Of a stretch of DNA of 34,987 bases, positions 1 to 6,968 are shown piece after piece. Both the position numbers and the translations under genes were made by a program. Origin of the DNA: an uncultured Bacteroidales bacterium (GTDB taxonomy: Bacteria > Bacteroidota > Bacteroidia > Bacteroidales > UBA932); the NCBI GenBank assembly GCA_946415345.1, contig CAMKRY010000008.1:1-34987 (forward strand). The letters are read 5' to 3'. Positions within the stretch are counted from its first letter, which is position 1. The number at the start of each line of letters is the position of its first letter. Under the pieces are notes generated by a model that did not search any database, was not told the DNA's origin, and worked only from the letters and a program-made list of their open reading frames with translations.

Positions 1-456
1 TATCCTTTCTCGTTTACGGGACAAAAGCTCATTGTGGATGGGCACAACAGGGTTTTTGATTGAAAAAGCTTTACACTTGAATCCTGCCCAAACGGAGTCG
101 AATTGGTTTATCGCCGCTTCTACGAGGGCAGGATCATCTGTCAGTATGCCCGCTTCGAAGTTCCTTGTGCGGGTACTCTTCATACCGATGCCTGCGCCTG
201 TGAGATTGGCAGAACCTATGTAGGCCGTCTGAAATCAGACCATCGAATGATACGGAACTACCTCAAGGGCACCCTTGGGGACGCCATCAATACGTTGATG
301 GCTGCTGCTGCATACAACATGAGGCATTGGATGAACAAAAATGCCTTGGCTTCTTTTGTTTCCTGGCTGAAGACAGTGGTCGAAGGCCTTGAGAATATGT
401 TATTTGAAAACGAAAACCAATACCCGATACAAGGCCTCCGGTTTTTTCGATTGTAA
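1..456 (+). pseudogene. IS5-family transposase C-terminal remnant (5' end outside window; in-frame stop and apparent frameshift)
   Basis: Frame 1 encodes ...GRLKSDHRMIRNYLKGTLGDAINTLMAAAAYNMRHWMNK, typical of IS5-type transposase C-termini; TGA at 61-63 in that frame; upstream homologous-looking segment (RLAEPM) is in frame 2. Confidence 0.65.
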
Positions 457-479
457 ATACCCTTTTTTTAGTATATTTG
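451..479 (+). promoter_or_regulatory. Bacteroidota-type promoter (TTG-N18-TATATTTG)
   Basis: TTG at 451-453 and TATATTTG at 472-479 (TAnnTTTG consensus), upstream of ATG 521. Confidence 0.6.
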
Positions 480-520
480 CAGAACAAGGTACACTGAAAC
501 GCACAAAACCAATTGGATAC

Positions 521-1981
521 ATGTCTAAGCCAAGGGTCTTCATACCCAGAACCGTAGCTGCCAGAATCATCTTCCTGACAGTATCCTACGTTGGTGTTCT
601 CCTTGCAATCACCATTCTGGCAATGACAATCGGCATGCGTATTTCAGTAAAGGAAGAAATCGGACGCCAGGTAGACCAGACATTGGAGGGCGTTGTTTGC
701 AGGATTGACAACACCTTCCTTGGAGTGGAACAGACTGCCCATATTATCGAAGGAGATATTCCAATCTTTCTTGAGAGCCCTCAGAAACTGCTGCAATTGT
801 GTCGTGAAGCCATTAAGGCCAATCCAGACATAAGCGGCTGCGCCATTGCCCTTAACCCGGATTATTATACCGATGGGGGAAAACCTTTCATGGCATATAT
901 ATACAGGAAAGGGGAATCGCTTGTCAGTTCCCAAACCTTCACCTCCCGGCCGTATACTCAGCAGGAATGGTATACAAAACCCGTCTTAGAGGGTACTCCT
1001 TCATGGGTGGGCCCGCTAAAGAATGAGGATACCGAAGAAGAACCCCTTCTTTCCTATGCTGTGCCAATTGTGGATAATGGCAGGACCGTGGGAGTTCTGG
1101 GCGTAGATGTCTCTCTGAGTACCCTCACAGATATTGCCCAGAAATACAAGACAACATCTCATTCCTACATAACCATTCTGGATAACAGCGGTTCATATAT
1201 TGTCCATCCGGACAGCACAAGGCTGTTCAATGTGGACAGCATGTCTTATTACCGTGATTCGGAAGATAACGCCTTCATGGGTGCAATCCAGGAAATGGTA
1301 GCGGGAGAATCCGGAAAGAAATTATTAACTCTTGACTCCGTCCCCTATTACGTAGCATATACGCCATTCAAGCCGTTGGCGCTTCCAGGGCGGCAGATAA
1401 ACAACCTTGGTTGGAGCATAGCTGTTTTTTATCCGCAAAATGAATTGATTAGCCAGTATGACCCCGGCTTCCGCTATTCCATTTTGATAATCCTTGTCGG
1501 CGTACTGCTTCTAATTGCCGGTGCCACAGCCGTTGCGCGTATCGGCCTTAAGCCGCTTCGGAAGCTCACAGATGTATCCCAGAGCGTCGCAAGCGGCAAT
1601 TATTTGTCTACAGACTTTGAGGCAACGCGTACAGACGAGGTTGGGCGGCTCGAGGCTCTTTTCAACAAGATGCAGAAGTCCATTTCGGACCATATGGAAA
1701 GACTTATGGACCTTTCCAGGAAAGAGGAGGCCCGCCGGGAAGATCTTGCCATAGCATATGCCAGAACCAAAGAAGCGGAAAAGCACAGGAGTACCATTCT
1801 CGGTAAAATGACCCATCAGATGACCGATGTCACGACGGATCTATATGCCGACGTGGACAAACTCTATGAAAGCGGCGGTGTCATGGACGAAAAAGAGCTG
1901 AATCGAATACTGGACAGTATTGATAGCAACGGTGTCAAGGTAACCGAAATCCTTTCCGACATGTTAAGCATAAAGAAATGA
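521..1981 (+). CDS. Membrane sensor protein: dCache-like extracellular domain, HAMP, degenerate/terminal DHp-like helix, no ATPase domain
   Basis: TM near N-terminus, W..P....LLSYAVPIVDNGRTVGVLGVDVSL dCache pattern, HAMP LKPLRKLTDVSQSVASGNY, ends shortly after ILGKMTHQMTD. Start moved to ATG 521 (MSKPRVFIPRTV) downstream of a promoter. Confidence 0.75.
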   Translation: MSKPRVFIPRTVAARIIFLTVSYVGVLLAITILAMTIGMRISVKEEIGRQVDQTLEGVVCRIDNTFLGVEQTAHIIEGDIPIFLESPQKLLQLCREAIKANPDISGCAIALNPDYYTDGGKPFMAYIYRKGESLVSSQTFTSRPYTQQEWYTKPVLEGTPSWVGPLKNEDTEEEPLLSYAVPIVDNGRTVGVLGVDVSLSTLTDIAQKYKTTSHSYITILDNSGSYIVHPDSTRLFNVDSMSYYRDSEDNAFMGAIQEMVAGESGKKLLTLDSVPYYVAYTPFKPLALPGRQINNLGWSIAVFYPQNELISQYDPGFRYSILIILVGVLLLIAGATAVARIGLKPLRKLTDVSQSVASGNYLSTDFEATRTDEVGRLEALFNKMQKSISDHMERLMDLSRKEEARREDLAIAYARTKEAEKHRSTILGKMTHQMTDVTTDLYADVDKLYESGGVMDEKELNRILDSIDSNGVKVTEILSDMLSIKK

Positions 1982-1988
1982 GAGACCT

Positions 1989-3929
1989 ATGCGGAAACTG
2001 ATTGGAAGAATACGGGATTCGCTTCCCACCAAGATAAGCCTCAGCATGTTCTGCATTGCTCTGCTGGTGTTTATCCTGGCCAATATTGTCTCAGTGGCTC
2101 TGTCTCAGTACCATTTTCACTCCGTTGCCATGAACAGTGCCAGGAAAAACCTTAACACTGCCGTTGCCAGGGCTGAACGTTATCTCAGGAGTGTGGAAAA
2201 CGCCACCAATACCACCGCCTGGATTGTCGAAAACAAATTCAGGCCGGATTCCCTGCTGGTACTGTCAAGGCGCATTGTCGAGCAGAACAGTTTCATCTCC
2301 GGCTGTTCCATAACGGCAGAGCCCAATATTTTTCCAAGTCAAGGACGCTATTTTTCTGCATATACAGTCCGAAAAGGAGAGGAAATCATTACCGTCCAGG
2401 AGGACGTGTATGAATACTTCGACTATGAGTGGTACAGTAAAGCAGCAACTGCGGGACATGCCGTCTGGATAGATCCCTTTGTGGACGAAAATGCAGGTTC
2501 GCTTTCGGCCGATCATTTGATTGCCTCATATAGCCGCCCCCTGTTTGACAAGAAGAACCGCCTTATTGGCGTAATCTCCACAGACTTTTCCCTCCCCGAG
2601 TTATCCAGGGCCATGTCTTCCGAAAAGCCCTACCGCAACTCATACTTTTTTCTTCTGGGGCATGATGGCCGGTATTTCGATCACCCGGACACCACCAGGA
2701 TTTTGGTTAATACCATCTTTGACCCCACTTCGGGTCAATATTTCTCTGACAAACTGACCCTGGGACGTGAAATGGTTGCCGGCAAGAGTGGAGCCATGCA
2801 TGCTGACGTTGCCGGCGTCAAAAGCCTGATTTGCTATGAGCCTGTTCCCGGGACTGACTGGAGCGCTGCCCTGGTAAGCCCGGAGAAAGACGTATTGCGC
2901 CGATACCGGCACCTTGACATAGTCATCCTCATTATAGTCTTTGTCGTCTTGCTTTTTATCCTTTTCATTTGCCGGAGAACTGTGGTGCGGGCCTTTGCTC
3001 CACTGAAACTTTTGGAAGAACAGGCCAGGCTCATTACAGATGGGGATTACTTTTCAGAAATGCCTCGCGGCAACGAAAACAGCGTCATAGGCACCCTTCA
3101 AAACAGCTTTGCCCACATGCAGGAGGTGCTCAGAGAAGATATCATTGAAGTTAACGAAAAAACAGAAGAACTGATAAAGCGTAACGACGAATTGGAGAAG
3201 GCAAATACGGCGCTTGAGGAGGCCCTCCTCCGTCAAAGTGATTTTGTCTCCAACATAACCCATCAGGTCCGCACCCCCCTCAATCTTGTCATGGGCTTCG
3301 CCCAGCTTCTTCGGGATTCAGGTGCGGACATGATGCCCCAGCAAGAGCTCAAGAAGATCATTCATGTCATAGACTATAACGCCATGATTCTTCGTCGTAT
3401 GTCCCTGATGCTGTACGACAGCTCAGACCGCGGATATCATGACGAGGTTGTGAGCCTTAGTTTTGCTCCCGTGTCTCCAAATGTAATAGCCAGGGAGTGT
3501 GTCGGTTATGTTAACCGATATTTCCCGGAGTCTACAGTAATGCTCAAGACATCGCTTGAGGATTATTTCACCATTAAAACTGATTATCTTTACCTAATGC
3601 GCAGCATTCGGGAAATCCTTTACAATTCCGCCAAATACTCTGACGGAAAAAACATCTCCATCGGCGTGAGCGCAAACAAAGCCAGTGTCCGTTTTGTCTT
3701 TGAGGATACGGGAAAGGGAATTCCTGAAAATAATAGGGATAATATCTTCAATCCTTTTTTCAAGTGGGACATTTTCTCAGAAGGCCTGGGTATAGGGCTT
3801 TCTCTCACAAAACGACACGTTGTCCTTTTGGGAGGCACCCTGGAATTGGACAATGACTACAAGCAAGGCTGCAGGTTTATCATGGAAATACCTGTCAATG
3901 CTGTTGCCGGTGGGCATTACGGTATTTGA
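1989..3929 (+). CDS. dCache-HAMP sensor histidine kinase
   Basis: H-box SNITHQVRTPLN, N-box REILYNSAKYSDG, G-boxes EDTGKGIPENN and GLGIGLSLTKRHVVLLGG; 7 nt after preceding gene. Confidence 0.9.
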   Translation: MRKLIGRIRDSLPTKISLSMFCIALLVFILANIVSVALSQYHFHSVAMNSARKNLNTAVARAERYLRSVENATNTTAWIVENKFRPDSLLVLSRRIVEQNSFISGCSITAEPNIFPSQGRYFSAYTVRKGEEIITVQEDVYEYFDYEWYSKAATAGHAVWIDPFVDENAGSLSADHLIASYSRPLFDKKNRLIGVISTDFSLPELSRAMSSEKPYRNSYFFLLGHDGRYFDHPDTTRILVNTIFDPTSGQYFSDKLTLGREMVAGKSGAMHADVAGVKSLICYEPVPGTDWSAALVSPEKDVLRRYRHLDIVILIIVFVVLLFILFICRRTVVRAFAPLKLLEEQARLITDGDYFSEMPRGNENSVIGTLQNSFAHMQEVLREDIIEVNEKTEELIKRNDELEKANTALEEALLRQSDFVSNITHQVRTPLNLVMGFAQLLRDSGADMMPQQELKKIIHVIDYNAMILRRMSLMLYDSSDRGYHDEVVSLSFAPVSPNVIARECVGYVNRYFPESTVMLKTSLEDYFTIKTDYLYLMRSIREILYNSAKYSDGKNISIGVSANKASVRFVFEDTGKGIPENNRDNIFNPFFKWDIFSEGLGIGLSLTKRHVVLLGGTLELDNDYKQGCRFIMEIPVNAVAGGHYGI

Positions 3930-3933
3930 GGGG

Positions 3934-4101
3934 TTATAGAATCTGCCTTGCGATATAAGCGCATGCCTCTGCATCGGCCAGCGCGTGGTGATGGTGAATA
4001 AGGTCGTATCCGCAGGTGGCGGCAACGGTTTGCAGGCATTGAATGGAGAAACGGTTTCGTATGAGCAACTGCTTAAAGTATGCCGGAAAATGAGACTTCC
4101 A
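3934..4101 (-). pseudogene. DnaQ-like (DEDDh) 3'-5' exonuclease C-terminal remnant
   Basis: Minus strand reads ...YFKQLLIRNRFSIQCLQTVAATCGYDLIHHHHALADAEACAYIARQIL*, matching the ExoIII motif region (HHxALxDAxAC); no upstream catalytic part is present. Confidence 0.6.
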
Positions 4102-4160
4102 TTTTTATTTGGAATTATGTTATAAAAACATTATGTTTGCGATGCATAATTATTTGTGAT

Positions 4161-5540
4161 ATGGATTTTGTTGATAGAAAGAAAGAGCAACAGCGACTTA
4201 AAGAGCTTCTAAACAGCGGTTCTCCCAGGTTCGTCATCGTAAGGGGACGACGCAGAATTGGGAAGTCGGCGCTGATAGGTAGGGTGCTGAAGGACAGCGA
4301 TATTTATTTTGAGGCTGACAGAACGGCCGCGCCCAATCAGATGCTCTTGTGCTCACAAGTCATCAGCAGGAGGTTTCCGGGCTTTGCTGATGCCGTTTAC
4401 ATGGATTGGAAGGCGCTATTGAAAGCCATCAATCACAGGGTGACTGAACCCATAACCGTTTGTCTGGATGAGTTTCCTTATCTTGTTGAGAACACACCAG
4501 CTTTACCGTCTATAATACAGGGGCTACTGGATGATGATAAAGATCCGGTAAAATATAATTTGGTCCTTTGTGGCTCCTCTCAGCAAATGATGTACGACCT
4601 GTCTCACGACGAGTCTTCTCCTTTGTTTGGGAGAGATGATTCCGATTTCAATATGAGGCCGATAGCAGCACCATTCCTCTCTGAAGCCTTAAATCTGGAT
4701 GCTCAAGAGACAGTGGAGAACTATGCTGTATGGGGAGGCGTACCGCGTTACTGGAAGCTCAGGGAAGATTGCTCCAGCCTGAAAGAGGCCATTAATACGC
4801 ATATCTTTTCTAATCTTGGGGCGCTGTATGAGGAGCCGCTTCATCTTTTCCGTGACGACATTAAAGACCCCGTAAAAACGGCAACCATTATGTCCATTGT
4901 CGGGAACGGTATCCATCGCCTTTCAGAGATAGCTTCTAGGTGCAATGAACCCGCCACAAACCTCTCGCGTCCGCTGGCCAAACTATTGGATCTGGGGTAT
5001 CTGGAAAAAGATATTCCTTTTGGAGAATCGCCCAAATCAAGCAAAAAAAGCCTATATCAGATAGCGGACCCTTTTCTTAGTTTTTATTACAAATTCGTTC
5101 CGGCAAACCGGTCCTTTATCGAGATGGACCGCAGGCTGCCGCTTGAAGAAGCTCTGGCCGATAATCTATCCTCACATATCGGATACTGGTGGGAGCATTT
5201 GTGCCGGGATGCGGTATCCGGGAACCGAATTGACGGAGTTGTCTTCGGCAAAGCCTCCCGATGGTGGGGAAAGGTTCTTCTTGAAGGAGAGGAAAAGCCC
5301 CGCGACGTTGAGTTGGATGTGGTGGCAGAGTCTATAGATGGAAAGACTATCTTGATTGGAGAATGTAAATGGTCCACTGGCGAAAACGGACGTCTTTTGA
5401 CGCGGCAGCTGGAAAAGATTGCTCATAGTCTCCCGTTTACACAAGGTAAAAAAGTATTATTCAAACTGTTTACTAAGAATCGCCCGGAAGAAGACCAGGG
5501 TAATTCCCTTCTTCCTGCCGATGTTTTGGGATTACTATGA
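4161..5540 (+). CDS. Archaeal-type AAA ATPase with DUF234-like C-terminal (PD-(D/E)xK-like) domain
   Basis: MDFVDRKKEQQRLKELLNSG...VIVRGRRRIGKSALIGR (Walker A), VCLDEFPYL (Walker B), C-terminal ELDVVAESIDGKTILIGECKWS. Start chosen at ATG 4161. Confidence 0.85.
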   Translation: MDFVDRKKEQQRLKELLNSGSPRFVIVRGRRRIGKSALIGRVLKDSDIYFEADRTAAPNQMLLCSQVISRRFPGFADAVYMDWKALLKAINHRVTEPITVCLDEFPYLVENTPALPSIIQGLLDDDKDPVKYNLVLCGSSQQMMYDLSHDESSPLFGRDDSDFNMRPIAAPFLSEALNLDAQETVENYAVWGGVPRYWKLREDCSSLKEAINTHIFSNLGALYEEPLHLFRDDIKDPVKTATIMSIVGNGIHRLSEIASRCNEPATNLSRPLAKLLDLGYLEKDIPFGESPKSSKKSLYQIADPFLSFYYKFVPANRSFIEMDRRLPLEEALADNLSSHIGYWWEHLCRDAVSGNRIDGVVFGKASRWWGKVLLEGEEKPRDVELDVVAESIDGKTILIGECKWSTGENGRLLTRQLEKIAHSLPFTQGKKVLFKLFTKNRPEEDQGNSLLPADVLGLL

Positions 5541-5541
5541 C

Positions 5542-5694
5542 CGAGATTCCGTCGGCCTGCGGCCGCCGCTATCTCGCGGGGCTCCTTGGAGGGCCGTAGG
5601 CCCGATGGCGCCATCAGGCGCCGGAATGGTATTGTCTCTCCGAGATTCTGCTTCGCTTCGCTCGCACTATCTCGCCCCGCCTAGCCGGCGGGGC
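5542..5694. repeat. Cluster of GC-rich palindromes, including two related CGAGAT-N22/23-ATCTCG hairpins
   Basis: cgagat...atctcg at 5542-5576 and 5641-5674; gggccGTAggccc 5591-5603; gatggcgccatc 5604-5615; ggcgcc x2; gccccgc/gcggggc 5674-5694. Confidence 0.7.
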
Positions 5695-5697
5695 TTC

Positions 5698-5756
5698 AAA
5701 ATGCAAACAAAAAACTGCGCTCAAGCAAGCTTGGCGCAGTCTTTTGTTCGCATTTT
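5698..5756 (-). terminator. Long near-perfect hairpin immediately 3' of tRNA-Ser, probable terminator
   Basis: aaaatgcaaacaaaaaactgcgctcaagc-aa-gcttggcgcagtcttttgttcgcatttt; minus strand gives CAGTTTTTTG after the GC-rich stem. Confidence 0.65.
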
Positions 5757-5757
5757 G

Positions 5758-5845
5758 CGGAGAGACCGAGATTCGAACTCGGGATACCCTTTTGGAGTAT
5801 ACACGCTTTCCAGGCGTGCCTCTTAAGCCACTCGAGCATCTCTCC
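5758..5845 (-). tRNA. tRNA-Ser (anticodon GGA)
   Basis: Minus strand GGAGAGATGCTCGAGTGGCTTAAGAGGCACGCCTGGAAAGCGTGTATACTCCAAAAGGGTATCCCGAGTTCGAATCTCGGTCTCTCCG; acceptor GGAGAGA/TCTCTCC, anticodon stem CACGC-CTGGAAA-GCGTG, long variable arm, GTTCGAATC T-loop. Confidence 0.95.
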
Positions 5846-5852
5846 AGTACTT

Positions 5853-5884
5853 AAAAAAAGCAGTCCCGCGGAAAACGGGACTGC
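5853..5884 (-). terminator. Intrinsic terminator of the PorV/PorQ-like gene
   Basis: Minus strand gcagtcccg-TTTTCCG-cgggactgc followed by TTTTTTT. Confidence 0.85.
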
Positions 5885-5921
5885 AAATGTACGACAATTT
5901 TCGTAATCTGCAAAAAATCTT

Positions 5922-6851
5922 TTAGAAACTGTAGCGGAGGCCGAGGCAGAAGCTGTTGCCGAGAGCGTCGTTGGCCGTGATGTATGCGGCGTCGAGGGAG
6001 AGGCCGGCATAACTGACACCGAGGCCGACCGTCAGGAAGGACGGCAGGACGGCATGGTCCGTGGCAAGATGGTAACCGGCGCGTGCGAACAGCATGTTCT
6101 TGAACGCGTACTGGGCGCCGAGAACGGCCGTGAAGTCGCCGCTGAAGTAGTAGTCGGCATCGACGGAGGCCTTGAGGCCGTGGTCAGGGGCGATGGCGGC
6201 ATCCCAGGTGGTGCCGATGGTCATGGACGTCGGGATGTCGTATTTGTTGCCGGCGGCGTCCTCGATGCCGGTGCCGAAATTGGAAAGGCCGAGGGCTGTG
6301 GTAATGTCACCGGTTCTGTAGATGACGGCGAAATCACCGGCGAAGGAGGTGTAGTCGTTGTCCTTCGTGAGAGTCTGCTTGAGGTAGCGGACGTTGACGC
6401 CGACGGAGAGGTCGGTCATGATCTCGTAGCCGAAACCGGCGTTGATCTGCATGTCGGAGGGGGTGAACTTGCCCTCGCTGACGCCCGCGAGCGTGAAGAC
6501 TTCATATTCCTTGCCGGGCATGTAGCTTGCGCCGAGGGCGATACCCATCTTGCCGAAACGGTAGGCCGCGGCGGCGTTGATGTGGCTCAGCATGCCTTCG
6601 TCGGAGGAGGGCATCCAGCCGGCCCAGGAGACGGCGGCGTCCAGCGTCACGGGAGCCATGCCGAGGACGGCGGGATTGCGGAAGGAAGCCCATGCCGCGG
6701 CGCCGAGGTCGGCGTATCCGGCCGTGGCCATGCCGAGGGTGACGGGGTTGTGATCGATGCGGGACCAGGGGAGGGCGATGGTATTGTCCTGCGCGGCGGC
6801 GCTGACGGTAAGCAACGCACAGGCGGGGATGGAAAGGAGTTTCAGCTTCAT
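5922..6851 (-). CDS. PorV/PorQ-like outer-membrane beta-barrel protein (type IX secretion-associated family)
   Basis: MKLKLLSIPACALLTVSAAAQ signal peptide; LGMATAGYADLGAAAWASFRNPAVLGM and repeated barrel strands ending LGLRYSF. Start at 6851, not the long ORF start. Confidence 0.7.
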   Translation of the reverse strand: MKLKLLSIPACALLTVSAAAQDNTIALPWSRIDHNPVTLGMATAGYADLGAAAWASFRNPAVLGMAPVTLDAAVSWAGWMPSSDEGMLSHINAAAAYRFGKMGIALGASYMPGKEYEVFTLAGVSEGKFTPSDMQINAGFGYEIMTDLSVGVNVRYLKQTLTKDNDYTSFAGDFAVIYRTGDITTALGLSNFGTGIEDAAGNKYDIPTSMTIGTTWDAAIAPDHGLKASVDADYYFSGDFTAVLGAQYAFKNMLFARAGYHLATDHAVLPSFLTVGLGVSYAGLSLDAAYITANDALGNSFCLGLRYSF

Positions 6852-6897
6852 TTCATTTTTCTTTTGAAACGCAAAGATTGAAATAAAAAACGGGATT

Positions 6898-6909
6898 CCC
6901 AAATTTGGG
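6898..6909. promoter_or_regulatory. 12-bp perfect palindrome CCCAAATTTGGG in divergent intergenic region
   Basis: Direct reading; lies between minus-strand gene start (6851) and plus-strand promoter (6938-6945). Confidence 0.4.
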
Positions 6910-6937
6910 CGGCCTTTTTGGGGATGTCGGCAATTTA

Positions 6938-6945
6938 TTTTATCT
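6938..6945 (+). promoter_or_regulatory. -7 promoter element TATCTTTG for S8 protease gene
   Basis: TAnnTTTG consensus just upstream of ATG 6969. Confidence 0.5.
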
Positions 6946-6968
6946 TTGCAACCCTTATCATCATGACT

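Noticed and set aside
5419-5826. 135-aa plus-strand ORF across the hairpin cluster
   Set aside because: Overlaps the ATPase end, palindromes and the tRNA gene antisense; not credible as coding.
5696-6019. 107-aa minus-strand ORF containing LEWLKRHAWKACILQKGIPSSNLGLSAK
   Set aside because: Translation of the tRNA-Ser gene and its terminators, a common spurious ORF.
6054-6881. 275-aa plus-strand ORF
   Set aside because: Antisense to the PorV/PorQ-like gene; Gly/Val/Asp-rich artefact.
6918-6968. Upstream start of the S8 protease at 6918
   Set aside because: It overlaps the promoter -7 element (6938-6945); the signal peptide starts cleanly at ATG 6969 (or 6963).
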